Source: Flavihumibacter petaseus NBRC 106054 (lineage in GTDB: Bacteria; Bacteroidota; Bacteroidia; Chitinophagales; Chitinophagaceae). Taken from it: a stretch of DNA of 64,000 bases. Shown here piece after piece: positions 17,764-27,782 of the stretch. Position 1 is the stretch's first letter. Every line of letters begins with the position of its first letter. The position numbers were made by a program, and so were the translations under genes. The stretch lies in contig NZ_BBWV01000001.1 of NCBI RefSeq assembly GCF_000974785.1, positions 1,178,001 through 1,242,000 on the forward strand. The letters run 5' to 3'. A model generated the notes under the pieces. It ran no database searches. It worked only from the letters and a program-made list of their open reading frames with translations, and had not been told where the DNA came from.

Positions 17764-19188
17764 ATGCGCTCCCGTTGGTTTATCATTCTCTTCCTGCTTT
17801 CCAGCTCAATCCTGGCTGCCGTGCTGCTGGAAGGCTGTGCGAATATCGTACCCCCGCTGGGTGGACCCCGTGACTCCCTGCCGCCACGCATCGTTGCTAT
17901 TCACCCCGCAGATTCCACCCTCCATTTCAATGAAAAGAAAATTGAAATGAGCTTTGATGAATATGTAACCCTGGAAAACGCACTACAGAACGTACTGGTG
18001 ACGCCTACCCCAAAGGTCAATCCAATCGTCGAGTCACGGCTGAAAACAGTTACTGTCAGGATAAAAGATACGCTTGAAGCCAATACCACCTATGTGATCG
18101 ACTTCGGCAAAGCGATCCGCGACGTGAACGAAGGTAACCCGCTTAAAAACTACCGCTATATATTTTCAACCGGTAACTATTTTGATTCCCTCGAATTCCG
18201 GGGAAGGGTGCAACTGGCGGAAACAGGAAAAACAGACAGTACCCTGATTGTGATGCTGCACCGTGACTTTACTGATTCTGCCGTATTCAAGGAAAAACCC
18301 CGGTATTATACCAGGGTGGATACAACAGGCGCCTTTCATTTTCAGAATCTTGCTCCAGGCACCTATGCCGTTTATGCCGTGAAAGACGAGGGCGGCAGCC
18401 TCCGGTATATGAACCCCGAAACACTTTTTGCATTTGCAGATCAGCCGGTAGCCATCAACGGTGCCACTCAGCCGATGACCCTGTATGCCTATGCTGAACC
18501 AGCGCCGGTAAAGGCACCCAAAGCCCCGTCCACTACTACAACACCTAAAAAAAAGAAGGATGACGAAGTGGAAGACAAACGGCTGCGCATGATCAATAGC
18601 CTCGAAGCCGGGGCACAGGACGTGCTGAAACCCCTCACACTCACTTTCCCCGACCCGCTGAAGTCTTTTGATTCCACCAAACTGATACTGACAGATAAAG
18701 CATTCAAACCACTACCCTATACCATCACCCGCGATACCACCAATAAAATATTCACACTCGCCTATACCTGGCCACTCGACCAGGAATTCCATCTCATCAG
18801 CGAAAAAGACATGGCCGCGGACAGCCTGGGCAAAAGCACCCTCAAAACGGATACGGTGAATTTCCGCACCATGAAGGAATCTGATTATGGCAGCATCCGT
18901 TTCCGCTTCAATAATGTAGATACAGCCAGGCACCCGGTTCTGCAGTTGTTACAGAACGGTAAAGTAATGTACCATTACCCGATAACCGGGAAGGAATTAA
19001 TGATCCGACGTTTCCGGCCGGCTGAATTCGAAATGAATGTATTGTACGATGATAATGGAAACGGCAGATGGGACTATGGTATATTTTTTGGTCCCACCCG
19101 CCGTCAACCGGAAATCGTTATGGCCATTCCCCGCAAGCTGACTATAAAGGGCAACTGGGATAATGAAGCCGAAATCACGCTCAAATAA
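17764..19188 (+). CDS. Ig-like (SbsA/Big_5 type) lipoprotein
   Basis: This 474-aa protein has a signal peptide ending LLEGC, giving a lipid-anchored Cys. An N-terminal Ig-like domain follows (GGPRDSLPPRIVAIHPADST, FDEYVTLENAL), of the kind often annotated Ig-like/Big_5 in Bacteroidota. After it come a carboxypeptidase-regulatory-like strand region (GAFHFQNLAPGTYAVYAVKD), a Pro/Lys-rich linker (APKAPSTTTTPKKKKD) and further beta-rich repeats. It is likely an outer-membrane or periplasmic lipoprotein of unknown role. The ATG at 17764 gives a compact n-region MRSRW. Confidence 0.85.
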   Translation: MRSRWFIILFLLSSSILAAVLLEGCANIVPPLGGPRDSLPPRIVAIHPADSTLHFNEKKIEMSFDEYVTLENALQNVLVTPTPKVNPIVESRLKTVTVRIKDTLEANTTYVIDFGKAIRDVNEGNPLKNYRYIFSTGNYFDSLEFRGRVQLAETGKTDSTLIVMLHRDFTDSAVFKEKPRYYTRVDTTGAFHFQNLAPGTYAVYAVKDEGGSLRYMNPETLFAFADQPVAINGATQPMTLYAYAEPAPVKAPKAPSTTTTPKKKKDDEVEDKRLRMINSLEAGAQDVLKPLTLTFPDPLKSFDSTKLILTDKAFKPLPYTITRDTTNKIFTLAYTWPLDQEFHLISEKDMAADSLGKSTLKTDTVNFRTMKESDYGSIRFRFNNVDTARHPVLQLLQNGKVMYHYPITGKELMIRRFRPAEFEMNVLYDDNGNGRWDYGIFFGPTRRQPEIVMAIPRKLTIKGNWDNEAEITLK

Positions 19189-19190
19189 CT

Positions 19191-20447
19191 TTATTGCCCT
19201 TTCCGGAAACGGTAGTTGAGCTGCAGATTGAGCGTACGTGGTGACATTTCAAGCTTGCTGTAATTGGAGAAATCTCCCAGGATGCTGTAATTGAGTCCCG
19301 CTTCATACCGTTTGTTGATCACCACACCCGCTCTCACCAGCACTTGTTGCCAGGTACTTTCAAAGTCATAATACGGATCAAATACAGTAGTCTTGTCAAG
19401 ATCCTTTTCATACGATACCATTTTGTTTTCAGGATAACCCGAAAAATTCATGCTGTATCCACCACCTATAAATACCCGCAGATTCGGATAGGCGATAATA
19501 TGGTACACAGCACTAAGGGTCAACCGCAGGTTGTTCATCCGCAAAGTATAGGTATTGTCTTTTGCAGTTGCCAGGGATGACTTTTCTGTTGAACCTTTTC
19601 CGTTCGAAGCAAACTGAAAATAGGAAGCTTCCAGTCGCATTTCTAATCGCTGATTGCTCCGTGCAGTCGCAAAATCCAGTCCTGCCTGGATAGAAGGACG
19701 CAACGTCGCATCAAAACTCATGTTCTTCAATTTCGGATCAACACTGGATGTCATGGTCAGGGTGTTCAGCATAGCACCTCCCCCGGCATAAAATGTAATC
19801 AGCTTCTTCTTTTCTTTCTCAGGTTCAGCGGCCGTTTTGTTCGGGGAGCCATTTGCTTTGATAAAGAATTTTGTCAGGCTGGTTTCTGAATACTGCAAAC
19901 GGGAAGGATCCGGACCGTTTTCATCACCAAACTGCATTTGTTTGGCCTTCAGCTGCTCCCGGAATTCATTGGTCACGTAGAAATTCAGGGTACTGTCGTT
20001 CTGGGTAACAATGTATTTCAGCTCAACGGGTTGCTCATCTTCCACACCAAAGAAGAACATTTTTTTCTCCATCTCCAGCGCATAGAGATTCCATTTACCG
20101 GCTACCAGCTGGCGAAGAAAAACAGTGTCTGTCACCAACGTATCGACAAAGCCGATGCGGAATTCATCATAATTAACCGGGCGGGTCGAACGGGTAATAA
20201 TATGCCGCTCGTAATGATCAGCACCCTGAATGTTGATCGTCCGAATGTCCGATACCCCGTAATTCACAGGCTGACCGGAATTCCTGAAGAGAATCTTCCG
20301 GGGATTTTTTGTCCAGTCCTGGTTGTCTATTTCACCTCTGAGTGTATCTCCGCCAAGCTTAACAACATAACCCGGCACAAAATTCTTCTGCGCAATCGCT
20401 GGCAGGCACGTTGCGAACAGCAACGCTGGAAGCAGTAATCTTTTCAT
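19191..20447 (-). CDS. Outer-membrane beta-barrel paralogue 3 of 3
   Basis: This 418-aa protein has a signal peptide ending near AIAQ, then the shared motif KNFVPGYVVKLGGDTLRGEI. An N-terminal beta domain carries ITRSTRP. A Lys/Glu-rich linker follows near residue 205 (AAEPEKEKKK), and then a C-terminal barrel of amphipathic strands ending in RTLNLQLNYRF plus four extra residues (RKGQ). It is the last of three tandem copies transcribed together, with only 8 bases between it and the preceding copy. Function is unknown. The C-terminal part resembles porin-family or PorT-like barrels. Confidence 0.8.
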   Translation of the reverse strand: MKRLLLPALLFATCLPAIAQKNFVPGYVVKLGGDTLRGEIDNQDWTKNPRKILFRNSGQPVNYGVSDIRTINIQGADHYERHIITRSTRPVNYDEFRIGFVDTLVTDTVFLRQLVAGKWNLYALEMEKKMFFFGVEDEQPVELKYIVTQNDSTLNFYVTNEFREQLKAKQMQFGDENGPDPSRLQYSETSLTKFFIKANGSPNKTAAEPEKEKKKLITFYAGGGAMLNTLTMTSSVDPKLKNMSFDATLRPSIQAGLDFATARSNQRLEMRLEASYFQFASNGKGSTEKSSLATAKDNTYTLRMNNLRLTLSAVYHIIAYPNLRVFIGGGYSMNFSGYPENKMVSYEKDLDKTTVFDPYYDFESTWQQVLVRAGVVINKRYEAGLNYSILGDFSNYSKLEMSPRTLNLQLNYRFRKGQ

Positions 20448-20455
20448 GTACAGTA

Positions 20456-21712
20456 TTAAAAGCGATAGTTTACCTGGAGATTGAGTATCCGTGGTTTTAC
20501 GGTGATTGCCGGATAGCTGCTGAAACTTCCCAGCACGCCATAGTTCAGATCGATCATGTATCGGTCAAGCACCTGGACGCCGCCCCGAAGAAGGAGCTGT
20601 CCCCACGCTTTTTCAAAATCAAGGAAAGGATCTTTAACGCTGGTATAGTCATTATCCTGCCGGTATCTGACCATCTTGTTTTCCTTATAGGATGATAGGT
20701 TCATAGAATACCCTCCTCCCAGGTAGGCACGGAATGCAGGTTGACGAACAATATGATACAACAGGCTAAGAGACGGTCTTACATTGGCCATTTTAAGGCT
20801 GTAATCATACTGGGATGTATGTCCCAACAGGTCTTTCTCCGTTTCACCACTACCGGAAGCGTTGAAGTTATAGTACATGATTTCCGCCCGCAATACCCAA
20901 CGCTGCAGTTTCCGGGCGCTGCCAATCTCCACACCTGCCTGTACGCTGTAACTCACCGAGCCTTTAATATTGTCGAGTTCACGAATCGCTTCAACATCAT
21001 CAGCCTCAAGTGCCAGGGAATTAGCCACCATACCAATCCCGCCAAAAAAACGGGTCAGCTTTATTTTATCCTGAACCAGCTGGTTGCCATTCCCCCCGTT
21101 TTCTCCGTTGAGTAATTCGAAGAATCGTTTCATCGAGCTTTCCCGGTAGTCGAGAGAACTAAGCTTTCTCTCCAGCTGATCATTCTGTTTACCGGCAGTA
21201 ACAAGTCTGGCATTCAGCTGGTCCCGGAAATAATTGCGGTAATAGATGCCGGAGGCATTGTCATCCAGTGCCACGACGTAGCTCAATTCTGTAAGCGGCT
21301 CATTTCCGACCTGATAATACAAAAGAAGTTTGTCAACGTAACCGGCATAAAGATTCCACTGGCCCCTCACTACCTGGCGCAGCAAAAGGGTATCCGTCAC
21401 TGTTGTGTCGGAATACGACTGGCGCAGTTGATCGTATTCCACAGGTCGGGTAGAGCGGGTTACAATCTCCCGGACATACACATCACCATTGGTCATGCCA
21501 AAGCCCTTCAGTTCAGCAATTTCATACTGGGTAATACTGCCGCCTGCCTGAAATTCAATCTTCCGGGGACTGCGGCTCCAACCCTGGTCATTGACGTCGC
21601 CCCGGAGCGTATCGCCCTGTTGATTGATGATATATCCGGGAACAAAATTCTTCTGGGAAAAAGCCGGGATACCGGCCATGAGGCACAGTAAGGGCAGGAT
21701 AAGTTTTTTCAT
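20456..21712 (-). CDS. Outer-membrane beta-barrel paralogue 2 of 3
   Basis: This 418-aa protein has a signal peptide ending AFSQ, KNFVPGYIINQQGDTLRGDV, then VTRSTRP. A barrel domain ends in RILNLQVNYRF with the terminal Phe expected of an outer-membrane protein. Domain order and length match its neighbours, with a shorter Gly/Asn-rich linker (NGENGGNGNQ). Together with the flanking copies it looks like an amplified family with diverging surface loops. No enzymatic motif was seen. It shares the upstream string TTCAAACCT with the first copy. Confidence 0.8.
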   Translation of the reverse strand: MKKLILPLLCLMAGIPAFSQKNFVPGYIINQQGDTLRGDVNDQGWSRSPRKIEFQAGGSITQYEIAELKGFGMTNGDVYVREIVTRSTRPVEYDQLRQSYSDTTVTDTLLLRQVVRGQWNLYAGYVDKLLLYYQVGNEPLTELSYVVALDDNASGIYYRNYFRDQLNARLVTAGKQNDQLERKLSSLDYRESSMKRFFELLNGENGGNGNQLVQDKIKLTRFFGGIGMVANSLALEADDVEAIRELDNIKGSVSYSVQAGVEIGSARKLQRWVLRAEIMYYNFNASGSGETEKDLLGHTSQYDYSLKMANVRPSLSLLYHIVRQPAFRAYLGGGYSMNLSSYKENKMVRYRQDNDYTSVKDPFLDFEKAWGQLLLRGGVQVLDRYMIDLNYGVLGSFSSYPAITVKPRILNLQVNYRF

Positions 21713-21753
21713 TGATTAGGTTTGAATAAGGGCGCAATAATAAATAATTATGA

Positions 21754-23013
21754 TCAGAAGCGGTAATTAAACTGGAATTGAAGCATCCTGGGAACAAAAG
21801 CAGTGTTGACGTATTCTGAAAAAGTGTCTGCAAACTGGTATTTCACCTGTACGTCGGCGTGCTCCTTGATTGTAGCACCGGCCACAGCGCTGAATGACAG
21901 CCACGTATTTTTAAAGCCGAAATAATCATCCTCTCTCCGGCTTCCATTAACGCTGGAGGTCGTCATGTAATTTTCCTTGTAGCTGGTCAGGTTAAGTGCT
22001 ATTCCGGGACCCAGGTATACTTTGCAATTTGGATATCTCAACACCTGGTAAAAAGCCTGTAAAGAAGGTTGAAATATGTTCATTTTCAGGTTGTAGCTAT
22101 ATTCATATGCCGGAACGGTAAAGATTGGGCCTGCTGAATCGGAAGCTTTTGCTGAAAACTGTTGCCATGCCAGTTCAAGCCGGAACACGAACCCTCCGAG
22201 ACCGACGGGATCATTGAACTCGACGCCGCCCTGGAAGACGGGACTTACCGTTTTTGCGAACTGAAGATCGCCCAGGGGCACGTCACCCTCATTGCCTCCT
22301 TTGATGTCAAAGCTGTTTACAGCAAGTCCCGCTCCGAGGTAGGGATACAAAAATTTTTTCTTCTTTTTTGCGCGTTCAACACTTTTTACCGTCAGCCCCT
22401 TTGACCTGTTAACGTCATCCACAAAACGCACCAGCTCGGATTCCGTATACTCCATCTTTGGAAGTTTACGGCCAAGCCGGGGATCAAGTCCCTCTTCTAC
22501 CAATGCGCCATTCAACTGATCACGGAAATAGTTCCGCTCCTCATAATACTGTCCGTCTTCCTTAAGATCCACCACATACCTGAGTTCATCAATGGAACCA
22601 TCTTTGCGTTGCAGATAGAATTGCACCTTGGTCACATTCAACTGATAAAGTTTCCAGTCGCCATCTGAAATTTTCTGTAAGAAAACAGTGTCGGTCAGAA
22701 CGGTGTCGATATATTGTTTTCCCCGCAGCAGATGGATATCAGTTGGACGGGTGGTGCGGGTGATCACCTGCCTCACATATGCAGCATCTTCACCGGCACC
22801 AAATGCGGCAATATCTTTAATGCCATAAATGCTGGTATTTCCGGCCGATTCGAAAGTGACTGTTTTCGGCGTATGTACCCATAGCTGGCGGTCGACTTTA
22901 CCTTCGATTCTTTCCCCCGAATTGTTGATGATAAAACCGGGAACAAAATTCTTCTGGGAAAAAACCGGGACACTGGCCATAAGGCACAACGAAGGAAGGA
23001 TGAATTTTTTCAT
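21754..23013 (-). CDS. Outer-membrane beta-barrel paralogue 1 of 3
   Basis: This 419-aa protein is the promoter-proximal copy. The signal peptide ends VFSQ, followed by KNFVPGFIINNSGERIEGKV and ITRTTRP. A basic linker (VERAKKKKKFLYPY) leads to barrel strands ending in RMLQFQFNYRF. It is the most diverged of the three at the N-terminal domain. The 41-base gap to copy 2 has no terminator, so one transcript is likely. No exact -7 box was found upstream. The family is probably lineage-specific, and no function is proposed. Confidence 0.8.
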   Translation of the reverse strand: MKKFILPSLCLMASVPVFSQKNFVPGFIINNSGERIEGKVDRQLWVHTPKTVTFESAGNTSIYGIKDIAAFGAGEDAAYVRQVITRTTRPTDIHLLRGKQYIDTVLTDTVFLQKISDGDWKLYQLNVTKVQFYLQRKDGSIDELRYVVDLKEDGQYYEERNYFRDQLNGALVEEGLDPRLGRKLPKMEYTESELVRFVDDVNRSKGLTVKSVERAKKKKKFLYPYLGAGLAVNSFDIKGGNEGDVPLGDLQFAKTVSPVFQGGVEFNDPVGLGGFVFRLELAWQQFSAKASDSAGPIFTVPAYEYSYNLKMNIFQPSLQAFYQVLRYPNCKVYLGPGIALNLTSYKENYMTTSSVNGSRREDDYFGFKNTWLSFSAVAGATIKEHADVQVKYQFADTFSEYVNTAFVPRMLQFQFNYRF

Positions 23014-23156
23014 TGATCAGGTTTGAATCAGGAGTTGTATTGGAAAATTAAACGCAGCAACTATCAGTAAGCCGATCGTTTGCTATTTCATTGCATTGGA
23101 ACGTAATAAATTCAGGAGGAATATGCAGGATACGTGAAAAACGAAGGTGTAAGGTC

Positions 23157-23185
23157 CGCCCCGACAGGTAGGGGCAATGATTTTT
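23157..23185 (+). terminator. Orphan terminator-like hairpin upstream of recR
   Basis: GCCCC and GGGGC form a 5-bp stem with loop GACAGGTA, followed by AATGA and a run of eight T on the plus strand. No plus-strand gene precedes it: the barrel operon is transcribed away. It could end a small unannotated transcript, or it may simply be a structured part of the barrel operon's 5' region. Confidence 0.4.
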
Positions 23186-23251
23186 TTTCATGGTTAAGGT
23201 GTAAAGCAGGGGTAAAATAAGTCAAATTCAGGTAAAAAGCGATAGTTGGCC

Positions 23252-23259
23252 TAACTTTG
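23252..23259 (+). promoter_or_regulatory. -7 box TAACTTTG for recR
   Basis: This exact TAnnTTTG match ends only 4 bases before the recR ATG at 23264. If it is used, the mRNA is leaderless or nearly so. Confidence 0.55.
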
Positions 23260-23263
23260 AAGG

Positions 23264-23878
23264 ATGCAACTACCTTCTGCCCTGCTGGAACAGGCGGTAA
23301 GTGAATTCTCCAAATTACCCGGCATCGGAAGAAAAACCGCTCTTCGCCTGGTCTTGCACCTCCTCAAACAGGATACTGAAAAGGTGGAACAGTTCACGGA
23401 AGCCGTTATACGCATGCGAAAAGAAACGCATTTGTGTCAGCGTTGTTTCAATATTGCCGACCAGCAACTTTGCAGTATCTGCTCCGACATGCATCGCAAG
23501 CAGGACCTCATCTGCGTAGTGGAGAATATCCGCGACGTGATCGCCATTGAAAACACGCAGCAATTCAGCGGTACCTATCATGTATTGGGTGGTGTTATTT
23601 CGCCACTTGACGGTGTTGGTCCCGACCAGCTGCAAATCGACAGGCTTTTGCGCAGAACGGTGGAAGAACCGGTAGCCGAACTGATTTTCGCGTTAAGCCC
23701 TACTATCCAGGGAGATACCACGATCTATTACATACAGAAAAAACTGCAACCGACCACTATACGGTTCACAACCATTGCCAGGGGTATCGCCTTCGGCGGC
23801 GAACTCGAATACGCTGATGAAATGACGCTTGCGCGCAGCCTCCAGCACCGGATGCCGGTGGAGCAGTTGCGGATGTAG
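23264..23878 (+). CDS. recR: Recombination protein RecR
   Basis: This 204-aa protein has the usual RecR length and order. A helix-hairpin-helix (SKLPGIGRKTALRLVLHLL) comes first, then a four-Cys zinc finger (CQRCFNIADQQLCSIC). The Toprim domain (ICVVENIRDVIAIENT, then GGVISPLDGVGPDQL) and a C-terminal Walker-B-like segment follow. It acts with RecF/RecO in loading RecA at gaps. It stands alone between the barrel operon and metH. The near-leaderless promoter is described separately. Confidence 0.97.
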   Translation: MQLPSALLEQAVSEFSKLPGIGRKTALRLVLHLLKQDTEKVEQFTEAVIRMRKETHLCQRCFNIADQQLCSICSDMHRKQDLICVVENIRDVIAIENTQQFSGTYHVLGGVISPLDGVGPDQLQIDRLLRRTVEEPVAELIFALSPTIQGDTTIYYIQKKLQPTTIRFTTIARGIAFGGELEYADEMTLARSLQHRMPVEQLRM

Positions 23879-23891
23879 CAGCGGAAATCCT

Positions 23892-24044
23892 TATATTTGC
23901 AGCTTCGCAGGTGGATTTGTTTATTGTTCGGCCTGCGCTGGCAACCTGCCGGCATATTAAAACTGAACTAATAAATGTATAACCAGCCAACTACGGTTTC
24001 CCACATTTATTGGTGCAGTTTCATCACTATTGAAAAGGAATGGT
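23892..24044 (+). promoter_or_regulatory. Promoter and structured leader of metH (possible riboswitch)
   Basis: TATATTTG at 23892-23899 is a good -7 box and implies a leader of about 140 bases. In the leader, CGCAGGT (23906-23912) can pair with CCTGCG (23932-23937) or, exclusively, with ACCTGC (23944-23949). A long hairpin follows: AAACTG/CAGTTT outside and AATAAATGT/ACATTTATT inside. The words AGGTGGA and GGCAACC recall SAM-I riboswitch cores, and ACCTGCCGGC recalls the B12 box, but neither full consensus is present. Confidence 0.45.
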
Positions 24045-25061
24045 ATGAAAAATATCCGCAAGGAACTCGAAAAGCGCATACTCATCATCGACGGTGCCAT
24101 GGGTACCATGATCCAGCGCTATAAACTACAGGAAGCAGATTATCGCGGTGAACGGTTTGCCGCCTGGCCCTCAGACCTGAAGGGCAACAATGACCTGCTT
24201 TCACTGACCCGGCCAGACATTGTCGACGCCATCCACCGCGAATACCTCGAAGCCGGTGCTGATATTATCGAAACGAATACGTTTAATGCGCAGCGCATCA
24301 GCCTGGCAGACTACAATATGGAGCCTCTGGCCAGGGAAATAAATGTCGCTGCAGCGCAAATTGCGCGCAAAGCCGCTGATGACTTCACAGTTGCCAACCC
24401 GGCAAAACCCCGCTTTGTCGCCGGCGCAATCGGACCATTGAACAAAACCCTCAGCATTTCACCTGACGTCAACAACCCGGGCAGCCGCGGGCTCACCTGG
24501 GATGAGGCAGTAGAAGCCTATACAGAACAGGTTGACGGACTGGTAACGGGCGGTGTTGACCTGCTGCTGATCGAAACCATTTTCGACACACTCAACGCCA
24601 AGGCAGCCATTTTTGCCATCAAACAATATTTTACAACAACCAGCAGGCCTGAACTGCCGATCATGATCAGCGGCACCATTACGGATGCTTCCGGCCGTAC
24701 CCTCAGCGGCCAGACGCTGGAGGCATTTTACATTTCAGTAATGCATGCAGCACCGCTCAGTATCGGACTCAACTGCGCCCTTGGTGCTGCAGAGATGCGC
24801 AGCCACATCGCGGAATTGAGTCAGATTGCAGCATGTTACACTTCTGCTTATCCCAATGCCGGCCTGCCGAATGCAATGGGGGAATATGACGAACAGCCGG
24901 AACAAACGGCCCACTTCCTGGAAGACTGGGCAAAAGAAGGATGGGTGAATATCGTCGGTGGTTGCTGCGGCACCACGCCTGACCATATCCGCCATATCGC
25001 AGAACATGTAAGTACCTTTACCCCCCGGCCATTACCTGAAACAGAAACCGAACTAGCCTGA
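24045..25061 (+). CDS. metH: Methionine synthase, homocysteine-binding subunit (split MetH N-terminus)
   Basis: This 338-aa protein is the homocysteine S-methyltransferase barrel of MetH. It shows the N-terminal motif [10 protein letters not shown] and the zinc ligands as NCALGA (about residue 242) and [10 protein letters not shown] (about 305). In E. coli this module is part of a single ~1200-aa enzyme. Here it ends after the barrel, and the rest is encoded by the next gene. Its TGA overlaps the next ATG by one base (TGATG). The start at 24045 follows AAAAGGA; a TTG at 24030 is rejected. The separate-subunit arrangement is known in Bacteroidota. Confidence 0.93.
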   Translation: MKNIRKELEKRILIIDGAMGTMIQRYKLQEADYRGERFAAWPSDLKGNNDLLSLTRPDIVDAIHREYLEAGADIIETNTFNAQRISLADYNMEPLAREINVAAAQIARKAADDFTVANPAKPRFVAGAIGPLNKTLSISPDVNNPGSRGLTWDEAVEAYTEQVDGLVTGGVDLLLIETIFDTLNAKAAIFAIKQYFTTTSRPELPIMISGTITDASGRTLSGQTLEAFYISVMHAAPLSIGLNCALGAAEMRSHIAELSQIAACYTSAYPNAGLPNAMGEYDEQPEQTAHFLEDWAKEGWVNIVGGCCGTTPDHIRHIAEHVSTFTPRPLPETETELA

Positions 25062-27754
25062 TGACCAAGATCGCTCCATACCTTCGCCTGTCCGGGCTGG
25101 AATCACTGGTGGTCCGCCCGGAAGCCAACTTCCTGAATGTCGGCGAAAGGACCAACGTTACCGGCTCGAAGAAATTCGCGCGGCTGATCCGCGAAAACAA
25201 TTACGAAGAAGCACTTTCTGTGGCCCGCCAGCAAGTGGAGAACGGCGCACAGATTCTTGACGTGAACATGGACGATGCGCTGCTCGATGGCGTAAAAGCC
25301 ATGACTACTTTCCTCAATTACCTGCAGAGCGAGCCCGATATTGCGCGGATTCCCATCATGATCGACTCCTCAAAATTCGAGATCATCGAGGCCGGATTGA
25401 AATGCGTGCAGGGAAAATGCATCGTGAACTCCATCTCTATGAAAGAGGGAGAAGAAAAATTCATCAGGGAAGCGCGCATCTGCAAACTTTTCGGCGCTGC
25501 CGTGGTGGTGATGGCCTTCGACGAAAAGGGACAGGCAGATACTTTCCAGCGCAGGATCGATATCTGTTCCCGCGCATATGACATCCTTGTGAACCAGGTT
25601 GGCTTTCTGCCGCAGGACATCATCTTTGATCCGAACATCTTTGCGGTAGCAACAGGTCTGGAAGAACACAATAACTATGCTGTCGATTTCATCGAAGCAA
25701 CGCGGGTGATTAAAACGAGAATGCCGCTGGTAAAAGTGAGTGGCGGCGTGAGCAATCTCTCCTTTTCCTTCCGGGGCAATGACCATGTGCGGGAAGCGAT
25801 GCACAGCGTATTCCTTTTCTATGCGATCAAAGCAGGAATGGACATGGGCATCGTGAATGCCGGACAACTGGTAGTATACGATGAGATTGAACCCGCGCTG
25901 CGGCAGCTTTGCGAAGATGTGATCTTCAACCGCAATAACGATAACAACGAGGCGACTGAAAAGCTCATTGCTTTCGCTGAAACAGTGAAAGCAAAGGGCA
26001 AGGAACAGGTAAAGGATGAAAGCTGGCGCAGGGAGCCGGTGGAAACGCGGCTCACCCATGCCCTGATCAACGGCATTACTGATTATATCGACCAGGATAC
26101 AGAAGAAGCGCGGCAGAAATATCCGCGGCCGCTGGATGTTATCGAGGGCCCGTTGATGGACGGCATGAATGTGGTGGGAGACCTGTTTGGTGCTGGCAAG
26201 ATGTTTCTTCCCCAGGTGGTAAAGAGTGCCCGGGTAATGAAAAAAAGCGTTGCCTGGCTGACACCCTATATTGAAGAAGAAAAGAAAAATAATCCAAATG
26301 CTCAGCAGGGTTCCGCATCACGAATCCTGCTGGCCACCGTGAAAGGTGACGTACATGATATCGGCAAGAATATCGTGGGCGTGGTACTGGGTTGTAACGG
26401 ATACGACATTATCGATCTTGGCGTAATGGTTCCTGCAGACAAAATCCTGGATACCGCCCAGAAAGAAAAGGTTGACATTATCGGCCTCAGTGGCCTTATT
26501 ACGCCCTCCCTGGATGAAATGGTGAACGTTGCACATGAAATGAAACGACGGGGAATGGAACAACCACTGCTGATCGGAGGCGCCACCACGAGCCGCATGC
26601 ATACTGCGGTTAAGATCGCCCCCCAATATGGTAATGGCGTGGTTCATGTGCTGGATGCGTCCCGCAGCGTTACCGTTGCCGGTTCATTGCTGAGTGCTGA
26701 ACAGAAACCGAAATTTCTCAATGATACCAGCAGTGAATATGAAAAACTGCGCGATGATTTCAACCGGAAACGAACCATCAAGCAATACCTGCCGTTTGAA
26801 CAGGCCCAGCAAAATAAGGTAGCGATCGACTGGAAACAATATCATCCGGTAAAGCCCTCATTCCTCGGCACACAACAGGTGGAGCTGAATGACCTGTCGG
26901 TACTGGTCCCCTACATTGACTGGAGTCCCTTCTTTATTGCCTGGGAACTGGGAGGAAAATTTCCAGACCTTCTTCAGGATGCCGTAATCGGGAAAGAAGC
27001 CACCAAACTATTCAACGACGCAAAGGACCTGCTGCAAAAAGTAGTGATGGAAAAATGGCTGACAGGCAAGGGCGTTGTGGGCTTCTGGAAAGCGCAGACC
27101 AATGGCCGTGATACGATTGAGCTGGAAACTGCCGAAGGAAAAGTGACACTGGAAACCTTAAGGCAGCAGATCAAAAAAGCCGCAGGGCAACCGAATTTTT
27201 CGCTCGCAGATTTCATTGCACCGGCAACCAGTGGCGTGGAGGATCACCTCGGTGCCTTCAGTGTTACCATTCAGGGCATTGAAGCACCATTGCAACGATT
27301 CCAGGATGACCAGGACGATTACAACAAGATCATGCTCCAGGCACTTGCAGACCGCCTGGTAGAAGCATTTGCCGAATACCTGCATGAACAGACCAGGAAA
27401 ACCTACTGGGGTTACGCGGATAGCGAGCAATTGAGTAATGAAGCGCTGATCAAAGAAGAGTATATGGGTATTCGCCCGGCGCCGGGATATCCTGCGTGTC
27501 CGGACCACACAGAAAAATACAAGCTGTTTGCCCTGCTGGGAGGCGAAGAGAAAACGGGTATTCACCTGACGGAATCCCTGGCCATGTATCCTGCCGCTTC
27601 GGTATGCGGCTGGTATTTCGCGCATCCGCAGAGCCAGTATTTTGGCGTAGGCAAGATCAAGCCGGATCAGGTGGAAGACTATGCCGCGCGCAAGAAAATG
27701 ACCATAGAAGACATCAGGAAGTGGCTTCGGCCGATCCTGGAAGAAGAAGCATAA
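25061..27754 (+). CDS. metH: Methionine synthase, pterin/cobalamin/activation subunit (split MetH C-terminus)
   Basis: This 897-aa protein begins with the methyl-THF (pterin)-binding barrel ([14 protein letters not shown]). The cobalamin cap and Rossmann domain follow, with the base-off His in [11 protein letters not shown] (about residue 430) and [12 protein letters not shown]. It ends with the SAM-binding activation domain (RPAPGYP at about 805). It completes the reaction begun by the upstream subunit: methyl transfer from 5-methyl-THF via cob(I)alamin to homocysteine. The two genes are translationally coupled. The structured leader upstream of the first gene would regulate both. Confidence 0.95.
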   Translation: MTKIAPYLRLSGLESLVVRPEANFLNVGERTNVTGSKKFARLIRENNYEEALSVARQQVENGAQILDVNMDDALLDGVKAMTTFLNYLQSEPDIARIPIMIDSSKFEIIEAGLKCVQGKCIVNSISMKEGEEKFIREARICKLFGAAVVVMAFDEKGQADTFQRRIDICSRAYDILVNQVGFLPQDIIFDPNIFAVATGLEEHNNYAVDFIEATRVIKTRMPLVKVSGGVSNLSFSFRGNDHVREAMHSVFLFYAIKAGMDMGIVNAGQLVVYDEIEPALRQLCEDVIFNRNNDNNEATEKLIAFAETVKAKGKEQVKDESWRREPVETRLTHALINGITDYIDQDTEEARQKYPRPLDVIEGPLMDGMNVVGDLFGAGKMFLPQVVKSARVMKKSVAWLTPYIEEEKKNNPNAQQGSASRILLATVKGDVHDIGKNIVGVVLGCNGYDIIDLGVMVPADKILDTAQKEKVDIIGLSGLITPSLDEMVNVAHEMKRRGMEQPLLIGGATTSRMHTAVKIAPQYGNGVVHVLDASRSVTVAGSLLSAEQKPKFLNDTSSEYEKLRDDFNRKRTIKQYLPFEQAQQNKVAIDWKQYHPVKPSFLGTQQVELNDLSVLVPYIDWSPFFIAWELGGKFPDLLQDAVIGKEATKLFNDAKDLLQKVVMEKWLTGKGVVGFWKAQTNGRDTIELETAEGKVTLETLRQQIKKAAGQPNFSLADFIAPATSGVEDHLGAFSVTIQGIEAPLQRFQDDQDDYNKIMLQALADRLVEAFAEYLHEQTRKTYWGYADSEQLSNEALIKEEYMGIRPAPGYPACPDHTEKYKLFALLGGEEKTGIHLTESLAMYPAASVCGWYFAHPQSQYFGVGKIKPDQVEDYAARKKMTIEDIRKWLRPILEEEA

Positions 27755-27782
27755 CTACTCCAGGATATAAAGTCAAAACGCC

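Noticed and set aside
23158-23168. Copy of the tRNA-Arg 3' part (GCCCCGACAGG) as an attachment repeat
   Set aside because: The 11-base match is half of a local hairpin (GCCCC/GGGGC) in core sequence, with no compositional change around it.
23892-24044. Full cobalamin riboswitch upstream of metH
   Set aside because: Only a B12-box-like tail is present. The ~150 bases normally required before it fall inside recR.
25370-26059. 229-aa minus-strand ORF inside metH
   Set aside because: It is antisense to the conserved pterin-binding domain and has no family features.
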